Positions 1-5,316 of a DNA stretch of 8,450 nucleotides are shown in pieces (position 1 is the first letter of the stretch; each line of letters begins with the position of its first letter). The translations under genes and the position numbers were made by a program. The notes below the pieces were generated by a model, which saw nothing but the letters and a program-made list of their open reading frames with translations, did not search any database and had not been told where the DNA came from. The DNA lies in assembly GCA_021286885.1 (NCBI GenBank), contig JAJTBM010000111.1, forward strand, positions 1-8,450. The letters run 5' to 3'. The DNA is from Rhodocyclales bacterium (GTDB lineage: Bacteria > Pseudomonadota > Gammaproteobacteria > Burkholderiales > Rhodocyclaceae).

Positions 1-1
1 G

Positions 2-31
2 GACGAGATTCAGGAGATCGCCCATGGCTAA
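2..31 (+). CDS. C-terminal tail of an upstream gene (partial)
   Basis: Reading from base 2, an open frame gives DEIQEIAHG and ends at TAA (29-31). It overlaps the start of the RES gene by 8 nt, and the CAGGAG that would serve the RES start lies inside it. Short overlaps of this kind are usual between an antitoxin or partner gene and its toxin, so this may be the end of the RES partner. Only nine residues are visible, so neither family nor function can be assigned, and the frame could be open by chance. Confidence 0.3.
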   Translation, partial: DEIQEIAHG

Positions 32-734
32 GCGAAGTGCCAAGCCGGCGGGCGGCACAGACCCGTCGCCCCCTGCCGGCGAGGCGTCTTCCAGCACGCC
101 AGCCCCTCCAGACATGCGCCATGTCACGTTCACCTCGCTCGCGCAGGGCGAGGTGCTGCATCGTGTGCATCAGAGCAAATATCAGGCTGACCAGTTCAAC
201 CCGGGCGCACATGGCAATGCGCGTTTCAGTCCGATTCAGGATGAACATGGAAAGCCGATCCCCACCCTGTACGGCGGCACGACGATGGAGTGCGCCTTGA
301 TGGAGACGGTCTTCCACGACGTCCCGCATACCGCCGGTTTCAAGAGCTTCGACAAGGACAAACTGGTCGAACAGGTGCATTCCACCGTCCAGCTCGAACA
401 GGAGCTTCAACTCGTCGACCTGGCGAGCGTGCCGCTGCGTAAGCTGGGCGTGACGCGTAAGCAGCTCATCGACACTGAGAAAGAACAATATCCCGCCACC
501 CGCAAGTGGGCGGAGGCGATCCATCTCCAATGTCCGAAGGCGCAGGGGCTGTCCTGGGTCTCAAGGCAGGACGACTCAGCGCGCGCTGTCATTCTTTTCG
601 GCGACCGCATCCCCGATGGAGCCCTTCGACCGGACGGCAACTCACGCAGCCTGCTGGACGATGGGGACGCTTACGATGCGGTGCTCGATCTGGCTGATCG
701 CATCGGCGTCAACATCGTGCCGGGGAAAAGCTGA
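24..734 (+). CDS. RES-domain protein (NAD+-consuming toxin superfamily)
   Basis: This 236-aa protein has a disordered Pro/Ser/Ala-rich N-terminus (about residues 1-30) followed by a RES domain. Visible hallmarks are Arg47 (LHRVH), Arg67 in GNARFSP, Tyr83 in TLYGG, Glu94 in ECALMETVFHDVP, and a serine region around GLSWVSRQDDSARA (175-188). RES proteins are named for conserved Arg, Glu and Ser. Studied members degrade NAD+ by phosphorolysis or hydrolysis and are usually paired with an Xre-type antitoxin. Here no Xre antitoxin is visible: upstream there is only a cut-off tail, and downstream a DUF3800 remnant. The ATG at 24 is chosen because CAGGAG sits 7 nt before it; Met31 is an alternative that would drop the low-complexity leader. 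The family call is firm. Whether the protein is toxic or has another role, such as defence, is not shown. Confidence 0.8.
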   Translation: MAKRSAKPAGGTDPSPPAGEASSSTPAPPDMRHVTFTSLAQGEVLHRVHQSKYQADQFNPGAHGNARFSPIQDEHGKPIPTLYGGTTMECALMETVFHDVPHTAGFKSFDKDKLVEQVHSTVQLEQELQLVDLASVPLRKLGVTRKQLIDTEKEQYPATRKWAEAIHLQCPKAQGLSWVSRQDDSARAVILFGDRIPDGALRPDGNSRSLLDDGDAYDAVLDLADRIGVNIVPGKS

Positions 735-1134
735 ATGGAGTGCTTCCGGATCGACGAGAGCGGCTATACGGGATTCGATCTTCTCAACCCCGAGCAGCAT
801 TTCCAGGGGGCGACGGCCGTGGCCATCAGCGATGAGGACGCCGCACGCCTGATCAAGGAACATTTTCCGAAGCTACAGGCCTCCGAACTCAAGTATCGAT
901 CACTGTCGCGCCGTTCGGGAAATCATCCCCGCTTGCTGGGTCTGCAACGGGACGTCCTGACCAACTACAAGAGCGTGCAACAAGCGTTTCCTGCTGTTGC
1001 TGATGTTCCTGGACTACGCGGTCGAGCCCTTCTACTACGAGCGGGGACTGAACTTCTGTCATGCCCCTGACCGATACTGCTATCCGACAAGCCAAACCAG
1101 ACGCCGCTCCACCGAATTCTGGCGGCTTACGTGA
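735..1134 (+). pseudogene. DUF3800 protein remnant, frameshifted and truncated
   Basis: The ATG follows the RES stop codon with no gap. The start of the product, MECFRIDESGYTGFDLLNPE, is the typical DUF3800 N-terminus (IDESG at residues 6-10), and the homologous-looking stretch runs on through ELKYRSLSRRSGNHPR. In the original frame it then becomes unrelated sequence and stops at 1070. From about 976 the +1 frame gives CNKRFLLLLMFLDYAVEP followed by FYYERGLNF, which reads as the proper continuation of the same family. A frameshift, probably a small deletion, therefore lies near 970-978. After about 1062 even the rescued frame loses resemblance and ends at TGA 1134. DUF3800 proteins are usually well over 200 aa, so the C-terminal half is missing. 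The function of the family is not settled; it often occurs in defence or mobile regions. A sequencing error could explain the frameshift but not the truncation. Confidence 0.72.
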
Positions 1135-1161
1135 TGTGGGTTAATTACGTGACTGCCAAGC

Positions 1162-1193
1162 AAAAAAGCCAACCTTGAACGGTTGGCTTTTTT
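1162..1193. terminator. Bidirectional intrinsic terminator
   Basis: A perfect 13-bp stem (1162-1174 pairing with 1181-1193) encloses the 6-nt loop TTGAAC. The arms begin with an A6 run and end with a T6 run, so the hairpin can act on both strands. On the plus strand it would end the RES/DUF3800 transcript. On the minus strand it would stop read-through from the osmB-like gene. Confidence 0.85.
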
Positions 1194-1348
1194 GCGTTTG
1201 GGCGTTGCAAACAACTCATTCCCCCTCCCCCGCCACGCTCAACAGGATCACCAGGGCAGCGATTTCCCCATCGGGGAAAAACAAACCAACTCAGACGCCC
1301 ACACAATGCTCTTCCAAGCTGCAGGGAGGCTCTGCGTAGGCAGGGCAA
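1194..1348. other. Intergenic spacer with a small hairpin
   Basis: I see no gene here. The only structure is a short inverted repeat, TTTCCCC (1263-1269) with GGGGAAA (1273-1279) around a 3-nt loop. No T-run follows it on the minus strand, so it is a poor terminator for the osmB-like gene. The rest looks like ordinary spacer between converging transcripts. Confidence 0.4.
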
Positions 1349-1555
1349 TCAGCGCTTCACCTGATTCCCAATCACACCACCCACGGCAGCGCCGCCGACG
1401 GTGCCAACGGCCGAGCCGCCGGTGAGGATGGAGCCGGCCACGCCGCCCACGGCGGCGCCGATGGCGGTGTTCTTTTGTTGGGCGTTCATATTGGCGCAAG
1501 CGCCCAGCGAAAGGGCCAGCAGAGCGGCGGCGGCGGTTTTAACGTATTTTTGCAC
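1349..1555 (-). CDS. osmB: OsmB-like glycine-zipper lipoprotein
   Basis: This is a 68-aa small lipoprotein. Residues 1-19 form a signal peptide (MQKYVKTAAAALLALSL) ending in a lipobox LGAC, with Cys20 as the lipidation site, so it should be processed by signal peptidase II and anchored in a membrane, probably the outer one. The mature part has NTAIGAAVGG followed by repeated Gly-x3-Gly spacing to the C-terminal GGAAVGGVIGNQVKR, matching the glycine zipper of E. coli OsmB in both length and wording. OsmB is an osmotic/stationary-phase-induced lipoprotein of unclear molecular role. The start is GTG at 1555: AGGAG (1563-1567) lies 7 nt upstream, and it puts the basic n-region directly before the hydrophobic stretch. 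A longer reading to 1657 has no such support. The gene is divergent from the Crp-like regulator and is probably an unrelated housekeeping neighbour. Confidence 0.85.
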   Translation of the reverse strand: MQKYVKTAAAALLALSLGACANMNAQQKNTAIGAAVGGVAGSILTGGSAVGTVGGAAVGGVIGNQVKR

Positions 1556-1562
1556 AATAAAT

Positions 1563-1567
1563 CTCCT
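1563..1567 (-). promoter_or_regulatory. Ribosome binding site fixing the GTG start of the OsmB-like gene
   Basis: On the minus strand AGGAG lies 7 nt before GTG 1555. This decides the non-ATG start, since no ATG at a sensible distance exists in this frame. Confidence 0.7.
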
Positions 1568-1714
1568 GATGGGTTTCAGACAGTACCCACATCCTACCCA
1601 CAAAGCTTCAGACATTTCTGCACAAACCTTGGCCATACTGTAAGCAAAGGTTTGCACTGGGGTCGGTGCGTTTGCAGAGGTTTAGATGCACATTTCCAAT
1701 TCTTTGTTCCCACA

Positions 1715-1731
1715 TGCATCTTGTGGATGCA
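1715..1731. promoter_or_regulatory. Inverted repeat, possible operator
   Basis: TGCATC (1715-1720) and GATGCA (1726-1731) are perfect inverted 6-bp arms around TTGTG. The dyad lies about 190 bp upstream of the Crp-like start, in the divergent promoter region. It is not a canonical Crp (TGTGA-N6-TCACA) or Fnr (TTGAT-N4-ATCAA) site, so the binding protein is unknown. Confidence 0.3.
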
Positions 1732-1921
1732 AGGCAAGCCCAATTTATACCATTGAGATAAACCAAAAAATCAACAAGAAGCACAAACACGCGCTTTTTT
1801 GGCAAATACTTCTGAATCTATCCGCACCCAGATTAATCCAATACGACTATTCACAAAGTATTTTCACGGGCGTTTCCGCGAGAGTTGAGCCGACAAACCC
1901 TTGCCTGCGGAACCCTTGCCC

Positions 1922-2599
1922 ATGCCTGCTTTGCCGATTGTCGATCTGCCCCTGTTCAGCGGTTTGCCGGACAGCCTGTTACGCCACCTGGAACACCACC
2001 TCACCCCCTGGCCTCGCGATGCGGGGCGCATGTTGTTTGTAAAGGGAGACCCTGAAAACTTTGTGGCCTTTGTGCAGGCTGGGCATGTGTATCACTCGCT
2101 GGTGGAGCCCGGCGGGCGAGAAGTCATCATCGACTACACAGCCGCCGGGGGCATGGTGGGCGAGTGCGCCTTGCTGCTGCCCCGGCACCGGGATTTCACC
2201 GCCCAATTGAGCCGGGATTGCCGGCTTTGTCTGCTGCATCAGCGCCATTTTGCCCCCCTGCAAAATGATGCGAATTTCATGGGCCGAGTACACCAACAGA
2301 TCAGCCAACGCCTGGGCCGACTGAGCGACTTCATGGAGTCATCCTGTCTGTATCGGCTTGAGGCCCGGCTGGCGCGCCACCTGCTAACCCACATGCGGGA
2401 CGGGGATGAGCCGGAAGTGAGTCTACCGGGCAATCAAAGCATTCTGGCGGCGATGCTGAACGCCAGCCGACCGCGCATCAACACCCTGCTGCAGCAGTGG
2501 CAGCGCGAGGGGCTGATCCGCCCGCGCCGGAATTCTTTACGAATCGAAAATTCGGAAAAACTGCGCCGTATTGCTATTTCGGCTGAATCAACGGTTTGA
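1922..2599 (+). CDS. Crp/Fnr-family transcriptional regulator
   Basis: This 225-aa protein has an N-terminal cyclic-nucleotide-binding-type beta-roll (about residues 8-110) and a C-terminal winged helix (about 145-215). The helix-turn-helix is clear in NQSILAAMLNASRPRINTLL followed by QQWQREGLI (171-199), matching the family pattern LA..l..SR.rvn..L..w...GLI. The phosphate-binding cassette reads VGECALLLPRHRDF (79-92): the Gly-Glu is kept, but the usual Arg-Ser/Thr is Arg-Asp, so cAMP binding is doubtful. There is no N-terminal cysteine cluster as in Fnr. The start is ATG 1922; an upstream in-frame TTG at 1901 would add seven residues and neither has a good ribosome site. The gene sits 79 bp before the sigma factor on the same strand. 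By context it is the likely regulator of the reb genes downstream. The family is certain; ligand and targets are not. Confidence 0.9.
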   Translation: MPALPIVDLPLFSGLPDSLLRHLEHHLTPWPRDAGRMLFVKGDPENFVAFVQAGHVYHSLVEPGGREVIIDYTAAGGMVGECALLLPRHRDFTAQLSRDCRLCLLHQRHFAPLQNDANFMGRVHQQISQRLGRLSDFMESSCLYRLEARLARHLLTHMRDGDEPEVSLPGNQSILAAMLNASRPRINTLLQQWQREGLIRPRRNSLRIENSEKLRRIAISAESTV

Positions 2600-2646
2600 G
2601 TCGAATGATGTTACGCGGGTAACTGTATGCACTAAACAAAAGCCTG

Positions 2647-2680
2647 ATCCTGCCCCTACATACTTTGAGGATGGCAGGAT
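2647..2680 (+). promoter_or_regulatory. Start-codon-sequestering hairpin or operator before the sigma gene
   Basis: ATCCTGCC (2647-2654) is perfectly complementary to GGCAGGAT (2673-2680). The 3' arm contains the AT of the sigma ATG (2679-2681) and the purine-rich GGCAGG just before it. CCT (2655-2657) can also pair with AGG (2668-2670), extending the stem to 11 bp with a 2-nt bulge and a 10-nt loop. In the mRNA this would bury the start codon and the GAGG ribosome site (2667-2670). As DNA it could instead be an operator dyad. Confidence 0.5.
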
Positions 2681-3326
2681 GAATCTCACGCTAACGCAAT
2701 CGATCGACAGCAGCCTACCCCTGGCAGATCAGCTGGAGGGCACTTGGCGGGCTATGCACGGAAAACTCCAACGGCGGGCCCGCCTATTATGCAAAGGCGA
2801 TAAGTATCGAGCAGATGATCTGCTTTCGGATACCGCCCTGAAAGTTTTTCTTTATGTGCAGCGCACCCCCGAACGGGTGCAGAACCTGGGGGGCTTTTTA
2901 TTCCTGGCCCTCAATCACGCCTTTCTGGACAACACCCGGCGCCAGGGCCGGGAAAGCCGCTATATGGATCGGGACTGTATGGTGGAGGATGAATATCTAC
3001 CCGAAAGTGTCAGCCTTGCGCCCTCCCCCGAACAATTGTTGGAATACCAGCAAGCGGTGCTCCAGCTCGAAGCGCTGCATGAACAGCTCACCCCCGAGCA
3101 GCGTGTGCTGTTTGAGCTGAAATTCGAACTGGATCAACCCTATCCCCAGATTGCCGCCACCCTGGGCATTAACGAAGCCCTTGCCCGTAAGCGGGTGGAG
3201 TTGTTGCGCAAGAAGCTGCGCAAACAGCTGAATACGCCCCCCAAGCCCGTTCACAAACGCCCGGCCACGACGTTCATGGGCCAATCGACTCCGTTTCCTG
3301 CATCACCCAGCCCAACTCACCCTTAA
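2679..3326 (+). CDS. ECF-like sigma-70 family RNA polymerase sigma factor
   Basis: This 215-aa protein has the two-domain layout of small sigma factors. Region 2 spans about residues 24-98, with the DDLLSDTALKVF core helix and LGGFLFLALNHAFLDNTRRQ, the equivalent of the -10-recognising part. Region 4 spans about 130-184: LTPEQRVLFELKFELDQPYP, then the HTH QIAATLGINEALARKRVELL. A Pro/Ser/Thr-rich tail of about 30 residues follows. There is no region 1 or 3, and no anti-sigma factor is visible beside it. The start is ATG 2679, with GAGG 8 nt upstream; a longer TTG-initiated reading overlapping the Crp-like gene is unlikely. The RebB gene begins 42 bp after its stop, so the sigma factor and the Crp-like protein look like the dedicated regulators of the locus. 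Its start codon lies in a dyad that could control translation. Target promoters are unknown. Confidence 0.85.
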   Translation: MNLTLTQSIDSSLPLADQLEGTWRAMHGKLQRRARLLCKGDKYRADDLLSDTALKVFLYVQRTPERVQNLGGFLFLALNHAFLDNTRRQGRESRYMDRDCMVEDEYLPESVSLAPSPEQLLEYQQAVLQLEALHEQLTPEQRVLFELKFELDQPYPQIAATLGINEALARKRVELLRKKLRKQLNTPPKPVHKRPATTFMGQSTPFPASPSPTHP

Positions 3327-3368
3327 AAATCACGCATCACGCCACCCCTGAATAGGATAGGAATCAAC

Positions 3369-3605
3369 ATGGCAGACAATACCCCGGTCAATTCCCAAAT
3401 CACCGACGCCGTCACCCAAAACACCGTCAATGTGGTGGGTGAAGCCCCGGCCCAGGCCCTGGCCTCTCTGTACCAAATGGCGAGCCATTCAGCGGGGCTG
3501 GCGCTGCAGAATTCGGTGCATAGCCAGCAGGCCCTGAATCAGATCTCCAGTGCCGTCATTTCCAAGGCGGTCACCATGATCATGTCCATCGGCGAGAAAA
3601 GCTGA
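3369..3605 (+). CDS. rebB: RebB-family R-body protein
   Basis: This small acidic-to-neutral protein of 78 aa belongs to the RebB ('killing trait') family. The diagnostic core is VNSQITDAVTQNTVNVVGEA (8-27), then PAQALASLYQMASHSAGLAL and an alanine/asparagine/glutamine-rich helical tail (HSQQALNQISSAVISKAVTM). Reb proteins polymerise into R-bodies, coiled cytoplasmic ribbons that can extend telescopically. In Caedibacter this occurs in acidic conditions and underlies the killer trait. The length fits structural RebA/RebB-type subunits, which are small. AGGATAGGAA lies just upstream of the ATG. The second copy, beginning at 8358, shares the ITDAVTQ core and an identical 20-nt stretch. The family call is strong; whether it corresponds to RebA, RebB or RebD of Caedibacter cannot be decided, so the symbol is used at family level. 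Confidence 0.87.
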   Translation: MADNTPVNSQITDAVTQNTVNVVGEAPAQALASLYQMASHSAGLALQNSVHSQQALNQISSAVISKAVTMIMSIGEKS

Positions 3606-3630
3606 TGCCCCCCTGCTGGAGGACTAAATC

Positions 3631-4245
3631 ATGGGATTGATGGATCTGTTCAGCAGCACACCGCCCCCGACGCCCCCTAGCCCTCCGGCTCCGGCAGAGG
3701 CGGCGGCTCCCGCAGCGGCGGCCCCTGCATCTGGGCCCAAAGAAGAGGCCAGCCCGCCTCCCAAGCCCGAAGAGGCCCCCAAGCCGCCCCCGGGCAAACG
3801 CCTGGAAACCCCCGCTGGAACGCCTGCGGGCACGGCCACCGATGCGCTCAATAGCGCTGCCGTCCAGGCGGTTCAATTTGCCAATAGTGAAACCGCCGGC
3901 TATGCCCCGAGCCAGGTGGCCATTGGCCCCAACATGATGATCAGCCAGGCCAGCGGACTGGTTGCCCAGGCCGGCGCCAATTACTTTGATGGCGCGAGCA
4001 AACTTGCCCTGGCGAGCAAGAGCATCTTGCTCAGGGACATGACGGAGAAGTTTGCCAAAGAAAACCTGAAAGGCGCAGCCGAAGATGCCCTGGGAATTCT
4101 GATTACCGACCTCTTGGTCGGTACCGCCGCCGCCATCGCCGCCGCCGCCGGCGCCATTGAGGGCGAAGCCGCCCATCTGGCTTTGGACAAGATCGATAAG
4201 AGCCTGGACAAATACCAGGATTTGATGGGCAAAAAAGCCAGCTGA
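3631..4245 (+). CDS. Pro/Ala-rich protein with a possible divergent Reb-like core
   Basis: This 204-aa protein has three parts. Residues about 9-65 are a disordered Pro/Ala/Glu/Lys linker. Residues about 69-138 run from ATDALNSAAVQAVQFANSET through QASGLVAQAGANYFDGASKL. Residues about 153-178 are a hydrophobic Ala/Gly stretch (ALGILITDLLVGTAAAIAAA) that could be membrane-associating, followed by a charged amphipathic end (LDKIDKSLDKYQDLMG). The middle part has the same order of features as Reb proteins (a TDA-x-N-like start, then Ala/Gln-rich helices). I read it as a distant Reb-family relative, but this is a visual judgement. A clear GGAGGA (3618-3623) lies 7 nt before the ATG, and the gene begins 25 nt after the RebB stop, so the two are co-transcribed. 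A role as R-body accessory, tip or membrane adaptor is inference. Confidence 0.65.
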   Translation: MGLMDLFSSTPPPTPPSPPAPAEAAAPAAAAPASGPKEEASPPPKPEEAPKPPPGKRLETPAGTPAGTATDALNSAAVQAVQFANSETAGYAPSQVAIGPNMMISQASGLVAQAGANYFDGASKLALASKSILLRDMTEKFAKENLKGAAEDALGILITDLLVGTAAAIAAAAGAIEGEAAHLALDKIDKSLDKYQDLMGKKAS

Positions 4246-4296
4246 CCCCCTAAAAAATCACCCGACCATCAATCCGCGCACAAGACATGAATGCAA

Positions 4297-4311
4297 TTTC
4301 AATAATTGAAA
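4297..4311. promoter_or_regulatory. 15-bp palindrome, candidate operator
   Basis: TTTCAAT, one central A, then ATTGAAA: a perfect palindrome with 7-bp arms. Size and A/T content resemble a site for a dimeric HTH regulator, and TTCAAT/ATTGAA is loosely like Fnr-type half sites, so the Crp/Fnr-family protein encoded upstream is a candidate binder. It could equally be a weak hairpin. Confidence 0.4.
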
Positions 4312-4340
4312 ATGCGCCACTAAATCTTTGACATCTTAAC

Positions 4341-4380
4341 TTTGACGACCACTAAAAAATCGGCAACACATGACGTCAAA
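4341..4380. repeat. Spaced inverted repeat TTTGACG / CGTCAAA
   Basis: TTTGACG (4341-4347) and CGTCAAA (4374-4380) are perfect inverted 7-bp arms 26 nt apart. A third TTTGAC lies in direct orientation at 4327-4332. The repeated half site suggests several operator copies, though TTGAC is also -35-like. Confidence 0.35.
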
Positions 4381-4387
4381 ACAAAAC

Positions 4388-4409
4388 AGTACAGATAAAA
4401 ATTTGTACT
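4388..4409. promoter_or_regulatory. Inverted repeat AGTACA-N10-TGTACT
   Basis: AGTACA (4388-4393) and TGTACT (4404-4409) are perfect 6-bp arms around a 10-nt A/T-rich centre. The site lies 39 bp before the metallopeptidase ATG, close to where a promoter or the 5' leader would be, so a bound dimer here would be well placed to control the gene. Confidence 0.35.
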
Positions 4410-4448
4410 TTCAAACCCTACCACCTAAGCACCACAAGGAGAAATACT

Positions 4449-4988
4449 ATGGCAACACTCATTTTCGACAACAGCGTACCTGCCGGCGCACACGACCAAA
4501 TCAGAGATGCTTTTGATACAGCAAAAGCATGGGCAACCAAAGTCAACAAAGACTTTCTGAAATGGAACGCAGACAACGCTAGCTTGCCGGACTTTAATCA
4601 ACTCGTAAACACCTATCTTGGGAGCCGTACTGACGCTCGTTACACCGCATTCGACAGTAGCGTACGGCGCATAAAGAACTATCTTGACGGCACGGAGAAT
4701 CTAATAATTAGTTTTAATGGCTCTCCAGACGAGGAAAAAACCTATGCCTACACGTCTTTCAACTCAGGGAAATTGACGTTGTGCCGTAAATTTTTTTCGG
4801 CACCCGCTACAGGCACCGACAGCGCACCGGGCACAATTTTGCACGAACTAACTCATTTACTCCAAAACACGGATGACCATGAGTACGGAAAAACAAAAAC
4901 CAAAGCCCTTGCATCACAAAGTCCTCATCTGGCCATGCGCAACGCAGACAACTTCGAGTATTTCTGCGAGGATTACTGCAGCAACTAA
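4449..4988 (+). CDS. M35-type (aspzincin) zinc metallopeptidase
   Basis: This 179-aa protein carries the zinc motif HELTH (132-136) and, four residues on, NTDDHEYG (140-147). The latter is the aspzincin GTxDxxYG motif with Gly replaced by Asn; Asp143 would be the third zinc ligand and Tyr146 the catalytic tyrosine. The end, ALASQSPHLAMRNADNFEYF (153-172), matches the LA...P..A..NAD..EYF block of lysine-specific metallo-endopeptidases and deuterolysins. The characterised fungal and bacterial relatives are secreted enzymes with signal and propeptide regions. This one has neither: it begins MATLIFDNSVPAG and is little more than the catalytic domain, so it should stay in the cytoplasm until released. 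AAGGAG (4436-4441) lies 7 nt before the ATG. The gene is much richer in A/T than its neighbours (23 G/C in bases 4681-4740 against 40 in 5401-5460), which suggests recent acquisition. Within an R-body locus it is a plausible toxin or cargo. Confidence 0.83.
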   Translation: MATLIFDNSVPAGAHDQIRDAFDTAKAWATKVNKDFLKWNADNASLPDFNQLVNTYLGSRTDARYTAFDSSVRRIKNYLDGTENLIISFNGSPDEEKTYAYTSFNSGKLTLCRKFFSAPATGTDSAPGTILHELTHLLQNTDDHEYGKTKTKALASQSPHLAMRNADNFEYFCEDYCSN

Positions 4989-5093
4989 GCTCACAGAGCT
5001 CTGAGCAATTGCAAACCATCTGCAAGCCAAGCATAAACTGACAACTCAAATTCCGCACAACACGTGCCCGCATCGTCGGAAATCACGCATCTT

Positions 5094-5153
5094 ATGCGCT
5101 GAACGCCCCGCCGCCCTTTAAAGCCGGCGGGGCGTTCGGCGCATTTTTATTTT
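5094..5153 (+). terminator. Strong intrinsic terminator after the metallopeptidase
   Basis: A 20-bp stem (5094-5113 with 5125-5144) contains a perfect 13-bp GC-rich core beginning GAACGCCCCGCCG, one U-G wobble and a matching outer ATGCGC/GCGCAT. It is followed by a T-rich tail to 5153. It isolates the metallopeptidase transcript from the PHA depolymerase. Bases 4989-5093 hold nothing else recognisable. Confidence 0.9.
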
Positions 5154-5316
5154 GGTTGATGGGCAGATTCAAATCGGTTTTCACACCGGGCTTTTCCTGA
5201 CGTTCTTGGTTTGACCCCTGCCCCAGCGCCCCGCACCGGGTATTGGAATGGGATGTCGAGGGGCGTTCCCATGGGGGCGCGACCCTGTTTTCCGACCCAT
5301 TGACTCAGGAGTATCT
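5154..5316 (+). promoter_or_regulatory. Upstream region of the PHA depolymerase
   Basis: Because the preceding terminator is strong, a promoter for the next gene should lie here. TTGACC (5211-5216) is a -35-like hexamer, but no good -10 follows at 16-18 nt; TATTGG at 5241 is 24 nt away. The promoter may depend on an alternative sigma factor such as the one encoded upstream. TCAGGAG (5305-5311) is the ribosome site for ATG 5317. Confidence 0.35.

Larger units (their letters stand above)
1556..1921. promoter_or_regulatory. Divergent intergenic region, osmB-like / crp-like
   Basis: This 366-bp non-coding stretch must hold the promoters of two divergent genes. Bases about 1740-1860 are clearly AT-rich compared with the flanking genes. 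I cannot point to a convincing sigma-70 pair. A weak candidate toward the Crp-like gene is TTGTGG (1721-1726) with TTTATA (1744-1749), 17 nt apart. Its -35 overlaps a perfect inverted repeat (listed separately), which would suit control by a bound regulator. No RNA gene or plausible small ORF was seen. Confidence 0.4.
4246..4448 (+). promoter_or_regulatory. AT-rich regulatory region before the metallopeptidase
   Basis: This non-coding region of about 200 bp is strikingly AT-rich and packed with dyads, listed separately. A good -35-like TTGACA lies at 4328-4333, but no matching -10 stands at the standard distance; the best A/T tract, TAAAAA at 4353, is 19 nt away. CTAAAAAATC occurs twice (4250-4259 and 4352-4361), and a near copy, CTTAAAAATC, lies at 3322-3331 before the RebB gene. 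No clear terminator ends the preceding gene, so read-through plus a separate regulated promoter is likely. Confidence 0.45.

Noticed and set aside
1127..1152. Direct repeat TTACGTGA at 1127-1134 and 1145-1152, near the end of the DUF3800 remnant
   Set aside because: I considered a target-site or recombination scar. The copies are only 8 bp and 10 bp apart, no mobile element or tRNA is nearby, and chance is sufficient.
1263..1279. TTTCCCC/GGGGAAA hairpin as terminator of the osmB-like gene
   Set aside because: The loop is 3 nt and no T-run follows on the minus strand; the stronger hairpin at 1162-1193 fits that role better.
1901..1921. TTG start at 1901 for the Crp-like regulator
   Set aside because: No ribosome site precedes it and it adds only seven Pro-rich residues before the family's normal N-terminus; ATG 1922 is the simpler start.
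3580..4176. 198-aa minus-strand open frame rich in Gly/Arg
   Set aside because: It is the antisense shadow of the Pro/Ala-rich gene at 3631-4245: low-complexity GC-rich codons stay open on both strands. The plus-strand gene has the ribosome site and context.
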